Shown: in pieces, positions 1-10,190 of the stretch
How the letters are laid out: each line of letters starts with the position of its first letter
Numbering within the stretch: the first letter of the stretch is position 1
Source: Stenotrophomonas maltophilia
GTDB taxonomy: Bacteria > Pseudomonadota > Gammaproteobacteria > Xanthomonadales > Xanthomonadaceae
Direction: 5' to 3'
DNA: 64,000 bases
NCBI GenBank assembly: GCA_002387845.1
Contig: DGLB01000041.1
Span: 1-64,000 of the forward strand
Position numbers and translations under genes: made by a program
Notes under the pieces: generated by a model
What the model was told of the DNA's origin: nothing
The model's input: the letters and a program-made list of their open reading frames with translations, nothing else
Databases searched by the model: none

Positions 1-950
1 GCCTGCGCGCGCATCGGCGCGGTCAGGCCGCGCTGCACCGGGTACGGCTGCGGAGGCGGCGCAGCGGCAGCGGCGGCGGCGCGTACGTAGGGCGTGGCCA
101 GTCCGCGCCCGAGTCGACCACTGAACGCGCGGGTCGGCCAGGTGTCTTCCGGCTCGGCCTGCGCCAGTGCCTGCGACCAGGCCGGATCAATCGCGCACTC
201 CGGGGTGCGCAGGAACGCGGTGCCGACCTGCACCGCGCTGGCACCGAGCATCAGCGCTGCCGCCACACCACGTCCGTCGGCAATGCCGCCGGCGGCAATC
301 ACCGGCACCTGCAGGTGATCGACCAGGCGCGGCAGCAGTGCGAACAAGCCCACCAGCTGACGTTCGGCCGCATCCGGATCAAACGCACCCCGATGTCCGC
401 CGGCTTCAAAGCCCTGCGCCACCACCGCATCGGCCCCGGCCTGTTCGGCCGCACGCGCCTCCGCCAGCGTGGTCGCACACGCGAACCAGGCAATGCCGGC
501 GTCCTTCAGGCGCTGCACCTGCGCCGCTGAGAACACGCCCATGATGGTGGACGCCACCGCCGGTTGCGCCGCGATCAACGCATCGAACTGGGCATCGAAA
601 TCGGCGGGGCCCGCATCACCGGCGCTGGCGGCCACCTCCGGCCCCCACTGCGCGAGGAACGCGCGGGTGGCGGCTTCGGCCGCGGCATCGCGCACCGGCA
701 CCGGGTCGGGAATCCACACGTTCACCTGGGCCGGGCCGGCCGACTGCGTGCGGAAGTCATTCATCCAGGCCACGATGTCCTGCGGCTGCGACAGCACCGC
801 GCCCATTGCCCCCATGCTGCCGGCGTTGGCCAGCACGGCCGAAAGCGACACCGGGCAGGCACCGGCCATCGGGGCCAACAGGATCGGGGACTGCAACGAA
901 AAACGCCGACAGAAGCTGTCGGCGCGTTCAAGAATTCGCGGGTCGCTCAT
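1..950 (-). CDS. Nitronate monooxygenase (partial, 3' end beyond window)
   Basis: A flavin-dependent enzyme of the 2-nitropropane dioxygenase family that oxidises alkyl nitronates, probably a cytosolic detoxifying enzyme. The frame begins with ATG at 950 and is open to the left edge, so about 316 codons are visible. The start of the TIM barrel reads SPILLAPMAGACPV. A glycine-rich stretch AQGFEAGGHRG and the phosphate-binding part AAGGIADGRG follow in the order expected for the family. The C-terminal end lies outside the window. A related FMN-dependent enoyl reductase is possible but the motifs favour a nitronate monooxygenase. Confidence 0.85.
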   Translation of the reverse strand, partial: MSDPRILERADSFCRRFSLQSPILLAPMAGACPVSLSAVLANAGSMGAMGAVLSQPQDIVAWMNDFRTQSAGPAQVNVWIPDPVPVRDAAAEAATRAFLAQWGPEVAASAGDAGPADFDAQFDALIAAQPAVASTIMGVFSAAQVQRLKDAGIAWFACATTLAEARAAEQAGADAVVAQGFEAGGHRGAFDPDAAERQLVGLFALLPRLVDHLQVPVIAAGGIADGRGVAAALMLGASAVQVGTAFLRTPECAIDPAWSQALAQAEPEDTWPTRAFSGRLGRGLATPYVRAAAAAAAPPPQPYPVQRGLTAPMRAQ

Positions 951-1042
951 GCGTGACGCACCGTAAGGGAATCTACCCCAGAGCATACGCCGCCACCGCC
1001 GGACGCGCATGGCGCGTCCCTACATCACCGCGCGGCGCGGCC

Positions 1043-2422
1043 TCAACGGAACGGCAGACCGCCGCGGCCGCCCATGGCCCCCATCATGCCCTTCATGCTG
1101 CGCATCATGCCCTTCATGCCGCCGCCGGCCATCTTGCTCATCATCTTTTCCATCTGCTGATACTGCTTCATCAGCTTGTTGACGTCGGCCGGGGTCAGAC
1201 CGGAGCCGCGCGCGATGCGGGCACGGCGCGAACCGTTCAGAAGGCCCGGGTTGCGGCGCTCCTTCTTGGTCATCGAATTGATGATGGCGATCATGCGCGG
1301 CACTTCCTTGCCCTGGCTGACCTGCTGCTTCAGGTGTTCGGGAATCTGGCCCAGGCCCGGCAGCTTGTCCATCAGACCGCCGATGCCGCCCATGTTCTGC
1401 ATCTGTTCCAGCTGGTCGCGCATGTCGTTCAGATCGAACTTCTTGCCCTTGGCGACCTTCTCGGCCAGCTTGGCGGCCTTGTCCTTGTCGACCTGCTGCT
1501 CAACCTGCTCCACCAGCGACAGCACGTCGCCCATGTCCAGGATGCGGCTGGCCATGCGGTCCGGATGGAACACATCCAGGCCGTCCGGCTTTTCGCTGAC
1601 ACCGACGAACTTGATCGGCTTGCCGGTGATGTAGCGCACGCTCAGTGCGGCACCGCCACGGGCGTCACCGTCGGTCTTGGTCAGCACCACGCCGGTCAGC
1701 GGCAGCGCTTCGCCGAAGGCCTTGGCGGTGTTGGCCGCGTCCTGGCCGGTCATGGCGTCAACCACGAACAGGGTTTCAGCCGGGTTGATCGCGGCATGCA
1801 GCGCCTTGATCTCGACCATCATCGCTTCGTCGATGGCCAGGCGGCCGGCGGTATCCACCAGCAGCACGTCCACGAACGACTTGCGGGCGTCGTCGATGGC
1901 CGCGCGCACAATGGCTTCCGGCTTCTGGTCGGCGCTGGACGGGAAGAACAGCACGCCGACCTGGTCGGCCAGGGTCTTCAGCTGCTCGATGGCGGCCGGA
2001 CGATAGACGTCGGCGGACACCACCATCACCTTCTTCTTGCGCTTTTCCTTCAGGTGCTTGGCCAGCTTGCCCACGGTGGTGGTTTTACCCGCACCCTGCA
2101 GGCCCGCCATCAGGATCACGGCCGGAGCCGGCACGTTGAGGTTCAGGTCGCTGGCGGCCGCGCCCATGACGGCGGTGAGCTCGTCGCGCACGATCTTGAT
2201 CAGCGCCTGGCCCGGGGTCAGCGACTTCAGCACTTCCTGGCCGACCGCGCGCACCTTGATGCGTTCCACCAGGGCCTGCACCACCGGCAGCGCCACATCG
2301 GCTTCCAGCAGCGCGATGCGGACTTCGCGGGTGGCCTCGCGGATGTTTTCCTCGGTGAGGCGGCCGCGGCCACGCAGGCGCTCGATGGTGCCGGAAAGGC
2401 GCTGGGTCAGGGACTCGAACAT
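1043..2422 (-). CDS. ffh: Signal recognition particle GTPase Ffh
   Basis: Protein part of the signal recognition particle; it binds 4.5S RNA and signal sequences and delivers nascent membrane proteins to FtsY. The 459-residue protein starts MFESLTQRLSG at 2422; the open frame extends further upstream but family alignment supports this ATG. The NG domain has the P-loop GLQGAGKTTT and the DTAGRL motif. The C-terminal M domain ends in a methionine- and glycine-rich stretch (MMSKMAGGGMKGMMRSMK), as expected for signal-peptide binding. It is divergent from the ypjD-like gene, an arrangement kept in many gammaproteobacteria. Confidence 0.98.
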   Translation of the reverse strand: MFESLTQRLSGTIERLRGRGRLTEENIREATREVRIALLEADVALPVVQALVERIKVRAVGQEVLKSLTPGQALIKIVRDELTAVMGAAASDLNLNVPAPAVILMAGLQGAGKTTTVGKLAKHLKEKRKKKVMVVSADVYRPAAIEQLKTLADQVGVLFFPSSADQKPEAIVRAAIDDARKSFVDVLLVDTAGRLAIDEAMMVEIKALHAAINPAETLFVVDAMTGQDAANTAKAFGEALPLTGVVLTKTDGDARGGAALSVRYITGKPIKFVGVSEKPDGLDVFHPDRMASRILDMGDVLSLVEQVEQQVDKDKAAKLAEKVAKGKKFDLNDMRDQLEQMQNMGGIGGLMDKLPGLGQIPEHLKQQVSQGKEVPRMIAIINSMTKKERRNPGLLNGSRRARIARGSGLTPADVNKLMKQYQQMEKMMSKMAGGGMKGMMRSMKGMMGAMGGRGGLPFR

Positions 2423-2555
2423 GGATGCAACCTGTTCAGAACGAAAGACAGAGAGACGCACAGTATAGCGGGTCCGCCGGACCGGCCCGCGCCCCGGACA
2501 CCCGGTCGCACCCGCGCCCATCGCCACCATCCCGGGGGTATGCGAAACTGACACG

Positions 2556-3356
2556 ATGACAATCGTTCTCATCGCGACCCTGCTGTACCTGACCGCCACC
2601 GCCCTGCTGGTGCGTGCAGTGGCCCGCGATGATGCCGCCACGTCGCCCACCTGGCTGTGGCCGGCGCTGCCGGCGATGCTGCTGCACGGCGGCTACCACG
2701 CGCTGGTGGCGGTTCGCACCAGTGGTGGGCCGGACATGCATTTCTTCGCGGCGCTGTCGCTGGTGGGCCTGGGCATGGCCTGGCTGACCTCGCTGGTGGG
2801 TGCACGCGGGCGGATGGCCGCGCTGGGCGTGGTGGTGTTTCCGGTCGGCGCTGCCCTGCTCTGCGGCTACCACGCCTATGGGCATGAGCCGAGCAAGGCG
2901 CTGGGCTGGCAGCTGGCCACCCACGCCTGGCTGGCACTGCTGGCCTACGCCACGCTGAGCGTGGCCGCGCTGCTGGCGATCATGCTGTGGCTGCAGGAAC
3001 GCGCCCTGCGGCGTCGTGATTTCCGCCCCTGGCTGCGCGCGTTGCCGCCGCTGGCAGATCTGGAATCGCTGCTGTTCCGGGTGATTGCGGTGGGATTCGC
3101 GCTGCTGACCCTGACCCTGGTGACTGGCGTGCTGTTCGTGGACGACCTGCTGGCGCAGAAGCTGGTGCACAAAACCGTGCTCAGCGTGCTGTCGTGGGTG
3201 GTGTTCGGGGTGCTGCTGATCGGCCGCCGCCGCTATGGGTGGCGCGGGGCGAAAGCCGTGCACTGGACGCTGACCGCGATGGTGCTGCTGGGGCTGGCAT
3301 TCTTCGGCAGCCGGTTTGCGATTGAGCTGGTGTTCAACAACACTCACCTGCGGTGA
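2556..3356 (+). CDS. ypjD: YpjD/CcsA-like cytochrome c assembly membrane protein
   Basis: An integral membrane protein of 266 residues with about eight hydrophobic segments covering nearly the whole length. It resembles the CcsA/HemX-type cytochrome c assembly family, whose members handle heme at the periplasmic face; the specific role of YpjD is not settled. The gene begins 133 bp from the ffh start on the opposite strand, and this ffh-ypjD pairing supports the name. The start ATG at 2556 opens directly into the first membrane segment (MTIVLIATLLYL). Confidence 0.85.
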   Translation: MTIVLIATLLYLTATALLVRAVARDDAATSPTWLWPALPAMLLHGGYHALVAVRTSGGPDMHFFAALSLVGLGMAWLTSLVGARGRMAALGVVVFPVGAALLCGYHAYGHEPSKALGWQLATHAWLALLAYATLSVAALLAIMLWLQERALRRRDFRPWLRALPPLADLESLLFRVIAVGFALLTLTLVTGVLFVDDLLAQKLVHKTVLSVLSWVVFGVLLIGRRRYGWRGAKAVHWTLTAMVLLGLAFFGSRFAIELVFNNTHLR

Positions 3357-3475
3357 CTGTTGTTGATCCCGCATTCCACCTAATCCCCGCGCCGTTGGCG
3401 CGCCCCCTTTAACAAAAGGGGGCTCTCCACCAGACACCTGGCCGGCACATCGTTACGCGGGCATGCACGCGCGCA

Positions 3476-4852
3476 CTACGCGGCCTCGATGGCCTCGGAG
3501 AGGCGCTCCACCGCGATCACTTCCATGCCCTTCACGCTGCCGGTTTTCGGCGCGTTCGCCTTCGGCACGATCGCACGCTTGAACCCATGCGTGGCCGCCT
3601 CGCGCAAACGATCTTCCCCATTGGGCACGGGACGGATTTCCCCGGAAAGCCCCACCTCGCCAAACGCAATGGTCTTCTCGGCCAGCGGCCGGTCCTGCAG
3701 CGAGGACAGCACCGCCAGCAGCACCGGCAGATCCACCGCCGTTTCCTGCACGCGAATGCCGCCCACCACATTCACGAACACGTCCTGGTCACCCACCAGC
3801 ACGCCGCCGTGACGGTGCAGCACCGCCAGCAACATCGCCAACCGGTTCTGCTCCAGACCCACCGCCACGCGGCGCGGGTTGGACAGCGGTGAGGCATCGA
3901 CCAGCGCCTGCACTTCCACCAGCAGCGGGCGGGTGCCTTCGCGGGTCACCATCACGCAGCTGCCCGGCTGGCGGGTGCTGCCGCCGGACAGGAAAATGGC
4001 CGACGGGTTGGAGACCTCTTTCAGGCCCTTCTCGCCCATCGCGAACACACCCAGTTCGTTCACCGCACCAAAGCGGTTCTTGAACGCACGCAGCAGGCGG
4101 AAGCGGCTGCCGCTTTCGCCTTCGAAGTACAACACCGCGTCCACCATGTGTTCCAGCACGCGCGGACCGGCAATGCCGCCTTCCTTGGTGACGTGACCCA
4201 CCAGGAACACGGCGGTGCCGGTTTCCTTGGCGAAGCGCACCAGCCGCGCGGCGCTTTCGCGCACCTGGCTGACCGAGCCCGGTGCCGCCGTGAGCGATTC
4301 GGTCCACAGGGTCTGCACGGAGTCGGCCACGATCAGGCGCGGCTTGGCCTGGCTGGCGTGCTGCAGAATGGCTTCCACCTGGGTTTCCGCCAGGGCGTTC
4401 ACGCCTTCCAGCGGCAGGTCCAGGCGGATCGCCCGGCCCGCCACCTGCGACAGCGATTCCTCGCCGGTGATGTACAGCACCGGCAGGTTCGCGGCCATTT
4501 TCGCCACCGCCTGCAGCAACAACGTGGATTTGCCGATGCCCGGGTCGCCGCCGACCAGGACGACCGCGCCCTCCACCAGCCCGCCGCCCAGCACCCGGTC
4601 GAACTCGCCGATGCCGGTGCTGACCCGCTGGTGCTCGGTGTGCTGCACGTCCTTGAGCGCCATCACCTTGGGCGCATCGACCTTGCCGGCCCAGCCGGAG
4701 CGTCGCGAGGCCGGCGACTTGGCCGCGGCGGCGCTTTCCAGGGTGATTTCGCTGAGCACGTTCCAGGCCCCGCATTCGGTGCACTGCCCCTGCCACTTGC
4801 TGTATTCCGCGCCGCATTCGCTGCACACGTAGGCGGTGAGCCGCTTGGCCAT
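3476..4852 (-). CDS. radA: DNA repair protein RadA
   Basis: A RecA-like ATPase that helps process recombination intermediates and drives branch migration. The 458-residue protein starts MAKRLTAYVC at 4852; the longer open frame upstream has no family counterpart. It shows an N-terminal C4 zinc finger (Cys10, Cys13, Cys24, Cys27), the Walker A GGDPGIGKST, the RadA-specific KNRFG motif and a C-terminal Lon-like domain. It is convergent with the ypjD-like gene; the roughly 120-bp gap holds a small GC-rich hairpin near 3405-3422. Confidence 0.97.
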   Translation of the reverse strand: MAKRLTAYVCSECGAEYSKWQGQCTECGAWNVLSEITLESAAAAKSPASRRSGWAGKVDAPKVMALKDVQHTEHQRVSTGIGEFDRVLGGGLVEGAVVLVGGDPGIGKSTLLLQAVAKMAANLPVLYITGEESLSQVAGRAIRLDLPLEGVNALAETQVEAILQHASQAKPRLIVADSVQTLWTESLTAAPGSVSQVRESAARLVRFAKETGTAVFLVGHVTKEGGIAGPRVLEHMVDAVLYFEGESGSRFRLLRAFKNRFGAVNELGVFAMGEKGLKEVSNPSAIFLSGGSTRQPGSCVMVTREGTRPLLVEVQALVDASPLSNPRRVAVGLEQNRLAMLLAVLHRHGGVLVGDQDVFVNVVGGIRVQETAVDLPVLLAVLSSLQDRPLAEKTIAFGEVGLSGEIRPVPNGEDRLREAATHGFKRAIVPKANAPKTGSVKGMEVIAVERLSEAIEAA

Positions 4853-5070
4853 GTTCCGTTCCACACCTGGTTCATCTAATGGACGGCAGCATAGCCGAGC
4901 TGCGTCGCAGGACCTAAGACGCACGGTGCCCGCCGGGAGTATCGCCGGCCGGGCACTTTCCTGAACCCCACCCATTCCGCCGCCCTGCCCCACCTCAAGA
5001 TCGCCCGCCACCGGGTCGATAAGGAGGCGGGCCCCCACGCCCTTCCCCCCATGAATTTCCAGGCGTTTCC

Positions 5071-7128
5071 ATGACCGGCACCTACAGCCAGAGTCTCGTC
5101 GTTTTCTCGCTGCTGGTTGCCATCCTGGCGTCGTACACCGCCCTGGACATGGCCGCGCGCGTGGCCAGCACCCAGGGCAAGGTCGCCCGCTGGTGGCTGG
5201 CCGGCGGTGCCTGCGCGATGGGGCTGGGCATCTGGTCGATGCACTTCATCGGCATGCTGGCCTTCGACCTGGGCATCCCGATGGGCTACGACCTGGCCAT
5301 CACCCTGTATTCGCTGGCGGTGTCGATCGGCGCTTCCGCCTACGCGCTGTGGCTGGTCTCGCACACGGTGCTGCCGTGGTACCGGATCGCGGCGGGCGCG
5401 GTGCTGATGGGCCTGGGCGTGGCGGTCATGCATTACCTGGGCATGGGGGCCATGCGCATGGAGCCCGGCATCGACTACGACCCGGGCTGGGTGGCGTTGT
5501 CGGTGCTGATCGCCATTGTCGCCTCGGGCGCGGCGCTGTGGATCGCCTTCCGGCTGCGTTCCGAGCAACGCCATCCGTTGCTGCTGCGTGGCCTGGCCTC
5601 GGTGGTGATGGGCCTGGCCATCATCGGCATGCATTACACCGGCATGGCCGCCGCGAACTTCCCGGCCGGCAGCGTCTGCGGTGCCGTGGGCGACCAGGGC
5701 GTGGACAGCAAATGGCTGGCCGTGCTGGTGATCGTGACCACCCTGGCCACGCTGGGCATCGCGCTGATCGCCTCGGTGTTCGACCGCCAGATGCGCGCCC
5801 GCACCGGGCTGCTGGCCGACTCGCTGGCGCAGGCCAATGAAAAACTGCTGCAGGCGGCATTGCACGACCCGCTGACCCAGCTGCCCAACCGCATGCTGCT
5901 GCGCGACCGCATCGAGCAGACCATCGAGAAGGCGCGCCGCCGCAACTTCCCGTTCGCGGTGATGTTCTGCGACCTGGACGGGTTCAAGGCGATCAACGAC
6001 GCCTACGGCCACCAGGTAGGCGACAAGCTGCTGGTGCAGATGACCGAGCGGGTCGATGCGCTGCTGCGCAAGCAGGACACCTTCGCACGGCTGGGCGGCG
6101 ACGAGTTCGTGGTGGTGCTGCAGATCGAAGAACCCGAAGACGCCGCGGTGGTGGCCGAGCGGATCCTGGCCCGCGTGGCCGAACCGTTCCAGATCGACAC
6201 GCTGGAGCTGCAGGTCAGCGCCAGCATCGGCGTGGCGTTGTACCCGGACGATGCCACCACCGAACGCGAGCTGATGGCCCACGCCGACGCGGCGATGTAC
6301 CACACCAAGGACACCGGCCGGAACGGCTATACCTTCTTCACCGAATCGCTGCAGGTCACCGCCAACCGCCAGCTGCGGCTGCTGCAGGATCTGCGCCGGG
6401 CGATTCCGCGCGGCGAGCTGGTTCTGCACTACCAGCCGAAGTTCCCGGCCAACGGCCAGCAGGTGATCGGTGCCGAGGCGCTGGTGCGCTGGCAGCACCC
6501 GGAGCTGGGCCTGCTGTCGCCCGACACGTTCATCCCGATGGCCGAGCGCAGCGGCGTGATCCTGCCGCTGGGCGACTGGGTGCTGGACCGCGCCTGTGCG
6601 CAGCTGCGCGAATGGCACGACGCCGGCCATGCGGAATGGAAAATGGCGGTAAACCTGTCGCCGCTGCAGTTCGCCTCGAGCACGTTGCTGGACACGGTCC
6701 GGACCACGCTTGAGCGACACGGCCTGGAGCCACGCTTCCTGACCCTGGAAGTGACCGAGACCACTGCCATGCGCGACGTGGAAGCCAGCCTGCAGATTCT
6801 GCACGGACTGACCGCGATGGGCGTGAGCATCTCCATCGACGACTTCGGCACCGGCTATTCCAGCCTGCTGTACCTCAAGCGCATGCCGGCGACGGAGCTG
6901 AAGATCGACCGCGCGTTCGTACGCGACCTGGAAGACAACAGCGAGGACGCGGCGATCGTCTCGTCGATCATCGCGCTGGGGCGCTCGCTGCAGCTGCAGA
7001 TCGTGGCCGAAGGCGTGGAAACCGACGGGCAGCGACAGTACCTGAGCGCGCTGGGCTGCGACCTGCTGCAGGGCTATCACCTGGGCAGGCCGATGGATGC
7101 GGATACGTTCCTGCGCAGCGTGGGCTGA
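5071..7128 (+). CDS. MHYT-GGDEF-EAL cyclic-di-GMP enzyme
   Basis: A 685-residue inner-membrane signalling protein. The N-terminal 240 residues form an MHYT sensor with about seven membrane segments and three histidine-methionine motifs (MHFIGM, MHYLGM, MHYTGM), proposed in the family to bind copper or sense oxygen, CO or NO. A GGDEF domain with an intact GGDEF site (residues 342-346) and an EAL domain with EAL at 469-471 and DDFGTGYSSL follow. Both catalytic signatures are complete, so the protein could make and break cyclic di-GMP; which activity dominates cannot be read from sequence. It stands alone, convergent with the autotransporter gene 18 bp away. Confidence 0.93.
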   Translation: MTGTYSQSLVVFSLLVAILASYTALDMAARVASTQGKVARWWLAGGACAMGLGIWSMHFIGMLAFDLGIPMGYDLAITLYSLAVSIGASAYALWLVSHTVLPWYRIAAGAVLMGLGVAVMHYLGMGAMRMEPGIDYDPGWVALSVLIAIVASGAALWIAFRLRSEQRHPLLLRGLASVVMGLAIIGMHYTGMAAANFPAGSVCGAVGDQGVDSKWLAVLVIVTTLATLGIALIASVFDRQMRARTGLLADSLAQANEKLLQAALHDPLTQLPNRMLLRDRIEQTIEKARRRNFPFAVMFCDLDGFKAINDAYGHQVGDKLLVQMTERVDALLRKQDTFARLGGDEFVVVLQIEEPEDAAVVAERILARVAEPFQIDTLELQVSASIGVALYPDDATTERELMAHADAAMYHTKDTGRNGYTFFTESLQVTANRQLRLLQDLRRAIPRGELVLHYQPKFPANGQQVIGAEALVRWQHPELGLLSPDTFIPMAERSGVILPLGDWVLDRACAQLREWHDAGHAEWKMAVNLSPLQFASSTLLDTVRTTLERHGLEPRFLTLEVTETTAMRDVEASLQILHGLTAMGVSISIDDFGTGYSSLLYLKRMPATELKIDRAFVRDLEDNSEDAAIVSSIIALGRSLQLQIVAEGVETDGQRQYLSALGCDLLQGYHLGRPMDADTFLRSVG

Positions 7129-7146
7129 GCGGCCGGATACCCCGCC

Positions 7147-10023
7147 TCACCACCGTGCCCGCACGCCCAGCACGGCATTCCAGACCTCCCAGCCTTGGTC
7201 GTTGAATCGTCCCTGCCAGTAGCCTTCGCCGTACACATCCCAGACAGCGCTGACCCGGGCGCTCAGCCCCGCACCGACCCGCCACGCACGGCCGTAGTGA
7301 TCGGTGTGGAAGGCAATGCCGCCGACCTCCACCAGGCCGCCGTCATTGAAGCCGTGCAGGTAATCCAGGCGCAGCCACGGTTCCCAGTCGCGCGGGGCGA
7401 GGCCGTCGGTGCTGCTGCGGAACACGCGTAGGCCCACCCGCCCCAGCCCCGCGGATTCCCGCCGCCCGGCCACGTACAGCGCGTCGGAGTCGTTGAACGG
7501 GTCCACTTCTACGCGCTGCCACGCCAGCTGCAGCTGCGGCTCGAGGTGCCAGGGCGACGTTCCCAGCCCGAACGGCCAGCCGGTTTCCACCGAGGCCAGC
7601 CAGCGGCTGCCACGCGGCCGCGCAACCTCGAGCTCCTCTTCGAAGTACACGCGCTTGCGCCCCTTGGCCACGCCGAACCCGGCCTGCAGGTCCACGTACA
7701 TGCCCGACGCGGCCATCCACGTGCCGAGCAGCATGTAGGTGCGGGTGTCCACGCGCAGGTCCGCATCGGCATCGCGCTGCTCCACTTCCTGCTCGGCGCG
7801 TCCCAGCGTTACCGCCGCGCCAACGCGCCACACACCCTGCCCTTCCGACGGCACCAGCGCCGAACCGCCCAGCTGCAGTGCGGTGTAATCCTGCCGCATC
7901 GCATATCCGTACTCCGAGAACGACAGATGCGGCGCGAAGCGGGCGCATCCGCCATGCACCCGCAGGAACACCTCCGCATCCTGCGCGGCGCTTGCACCTT
8001 CGCCGAGCCGACGGGTTTCGCCGAGACGACGGTGCAGGTTGTCCAGGTCATCCCAACCCGTGGCGATCAGGCCATTGAGCATGGCGAGGTAGCCGGGCAC
8101 CTGCGGGGCCAGTTCGTAACGCCACTCGTTGTCGCCGTCGCCACCACCGGTGATGCCGCCGCCAGGACCGCCGCTGTTTCCACCACCACTTCCGCCACTG
8201 CCTCCACCGCCACTGCCTCCACCGCCGCCGGATCCCCCGCCTCCGCCGCCACCCGTACCGCCACCATCGCCATCCCCGCCGCCCGTGCCCGGCAGCTCGA
8301 TGACGCCGGGTGGCAGCGGGATCGCGGTTTCGAAGCCACGTTGCAGGCGGTAGTCCCAGTAGCTGCCGGGATTGCCCACGAGGTTCTGTGCGGCCGAGGC
8401 GGCTCCCTCGGCCGCGCCCGGTCCGTAGGCGTACAACCGATAACGGAACGGCGTACCACCCGTGACATAGGGACGGGCCAGCAGGAAGGCGGCTGCGCTG
8501 GACTGGCCGGACACCTGGATGAGCGACACCCCGGCGTCCGGGCCGTGCAGTGCCGCTGTCGCTCCTGTCACGGATGCGCCGGAGGTGGCGGTGACCACGA
8601 CGCCGGTCAGCCCACTGGCATCGCCCCGGATCAGCAGCCGGTCGGCCTGCTGGTTCGCGAGCGCGCCCTGATGCGCCAGATTGACCGAAGCGCCGAGGCG
8701 CAGAGCGCCCAGGCCGCCATAGGAGCCGGTGACGTTGAGCGTGTTGCCGAAGCGGGAACCATTGGTGAGCGCCAGCGTGCCGCGGTTTTCCAGGCTGCCA
8801 ACGACAGTGAGTTGGCCAGGCGTAGCGGTCCAGTCGGCCAGACCGGAGCCCACCGCCAGCGTGCCGTGGTTGTGCACGGCGGCTTCGATCCGGCTTTCAA
8901 TGCCCGCCAGCACCGTGCCCGAGGCGATATCCACGCTATTGCCCACCAGCGCGGCACCGCTCAGCCCCGGACTGCCGAGCCACAGCTGCCCGGCGCTCAA
9001 GGTGGTGGTGCCTGCTTCGGTGCGGCCCAGCAGGCTCCAGCGCTGGGCATCCACCGACAGGCTCGCGAACTGCAGGAAATCGTTGCTGGCCACCGCCAGC
9101 CCGTGCAAGACGATCTGACTGCTGCCGGCACCGTACGCCGGACCGATCAGCACGGCACCCGAGTCCTGGGTCAGGATGCCGTTGCCGGTCTCGAAACGCA
9201 GCGAGTACTCACCGGCTTCGATCAGGCCCGTGTTGTTGATCGCAGCGGTGCCGTTGGTCATGCTGATGCCCACCCGGCTGCCGCGAATCGCCGCACCCTG
9301 CTGGTTGATGACGGTGCCGCCGGAATTGGTGGTGACGCCCACGCCATCGGTCGCCTCCACACGACCCGCGTTGATCAGGGTGACCGCGCCGTTGACCAGG
9401 TTCACGCCATGCGTGGTTCCCAGCACCTGCGCGGTGGCGGCGTTGATCACCTCGCCGGAGCCGCCTTCCAGGTGCAGGCCCTCGCCGGCCGTCGCCCGGA
9501 TCACACCGGCATTGACCAGGCCATTGCTGCTGTTGATCAGGCGGACACCGTAACTGCCACCACTCACCTCCGCGCCCGCCGCGTTGAGCAGGAAGCCGCC
9601 GGCGCGCAGTTCAAGGCCCGGACCGGTTGTCGCGGCGATGCGACCTTCGTTGGTGACGGTGCCGGCGGCGTTGATCATGACCAGTCCGCCGCCAGCCCCT
9701 TGTACGCCGGCCCCCGCGCGGTTGTAGAACGCTTCGCCGTTCTGCAGCCGTACCGCGAACACGTTGTTGTCGGTGCTGCTGAGCTGCCCGAGGTTCTCCA
9801 CCGTCCAACGGAAGTTCTGGCCAACCAGCGCTTCACCGCTGGCCGTGCTGACCGTCGCTACGGCGGTGACCGTGGCGGTGGCCGCATTGGACCCTGGCTC
9901 ACTGTCCAGGTTCACCGTGCTGTTGCGCGTATCCTCGACCACCACCTGGGCATGGAGCGCAGGCGACAGCATGGCAAATGCAGCCCCGACGGCGTGGACC
10001 AGAGATCGAACGCGCATGCGCAA
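7147..10023 (-). CDS. Autotransporter outer-membrane protein (type Va)
   Basis: A 958-residue surface protein. Residues 1-25 are a signal peptide ending ALHA. Residues about 30-560 are a passenger of irregular beta-helix repeats rich in Asn, Gly and Thr (VINAATAQVLG, LINAGRVEATDG, VINQQGAAIRG). Residues about 579-629 form an almost pure Gly/Ser/Asp linker. The last 290 residues are an autotransporter beta-barrel ending in an aromatic residue (GVRARW). No protease or lipase site is evident in the passenger, so adhesion or aggregation is an inference. The Gly-rich linker is made of GGT/GGC runs and could be prone to slippage. The gene follows the cyo operon on the same strand but is separated from it by a terminator. 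Confidence 0.9.
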   Translation of the reverse strand: MRMRVRSLVHAVGAAFAMLSPALHAQVVVEDTRNSTVNLDSEPGSNAATATVTAVATVSTASGEALVGQNFRWTVENLGQLSSTDNNVFAVRLQNGEAFYNRAGAGVQGAGGGLVMINAAGTVTNEGRIAATTGPGLELRAGGFLLNAAGAEVSGGSYGVRLINSSNGLVNAGVIRATAGEGLHLEGGSGEVINAATAQVLGTTHGVNLVNGAVTLINAGRVEATDGVGVTTNSGGTVINQQGAAIRGSRVGISMTNGTAAINNTGLIEAGEYSLRFETGNGILTQDSGAVLIGPAYGAGSSQIVLHGLAVASNDFLQFASLSVDAQRWSLLGRTEAGTTTLSAGQLWLGSPGLSGAALVGNSVDIASGTVLAGIESRIEAAVHNHGTLAVGSGLADWTATPGQLTVVGSLENRGTLALTNGSRFGNTLNVTGSYGGLGALRLGASVNLAHQGALANQQADRLLIRGDASGLTGVVVTATSGASVTGATAALHGPDAGVSLIQVSGQSSAAAFLLARPYVTGGTPFRYRLYAYGPGAAEGAASAAQNLVGNPGSYWDYRLQRGFETAIPLPPGVIELPGTGGGDGDGGGTGGGGGGGSGGGGGSGGGGSGGSGGGNSGGPGGGITGGGDGDNEWRYELAPQVPGYLAMLNGLIATGWDDLDNLHRRLGETRRLGEGASAAQDAEVFLRVHGGCARFAPHLSFSEYGYAMRQDYTALQLGGSALVPSEGQGVWRVGAAVTLGRAEQEVEQRDADADLRVDTRTYMLLGTWMAASGMYVDLQAGFGVAKGRKRVYFEEELEVARPRGSRWLASVETGWPFGLGTSPWHLEPQLQLAWQRVEVDPFNDSDALYVAGRRESAGLGRVGLRVFRSSTDGLAPRDWEPWLRLDYLHGFNDGGLVEVGGIAFHTDHYGRAWRVGAGLSARVSAVWDVYGEGYWQGRFNDQGWEVWNAVLGVRARW

Positions 10024-10141
10024 CGCTCCATGTTGGGAGCTTTCATTCGAGCGGCGGCATCATCAATGCCGGGTGAAAAACCGCACGTTCGACATCACGG
10101 TTCGCGCGATTCAGTAGAAATACTGAGGAAAGCGCAAACAA

Positions 10142-10167
10142 AAAGGCCACCCTTGCGGGTGGCCTTT
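10142..10167 (-). terminator. Intrinsic terminator after the cyo operon
   Basis: An 11-bp perfect stem (AAAGGCCACCC / GGGTGGCCTTT) with a four-base loop TTGC, followed on the minus strand by a T-run. It lies 24 bp after the cyoD stop and should end the cyoABCD transcript before the autotransporter gene. Confidence 0.85.
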
Positions 10168-10190
10168 CTGCATGAACCGGTCTTGCGACC

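Noticed and set aside
806..2551. Long open frame antisense to ffh
   Set aside because: High-GC shadow; its His- and Leu-rich translation mirrors ffh codons and has no domain or ribosome binding site.
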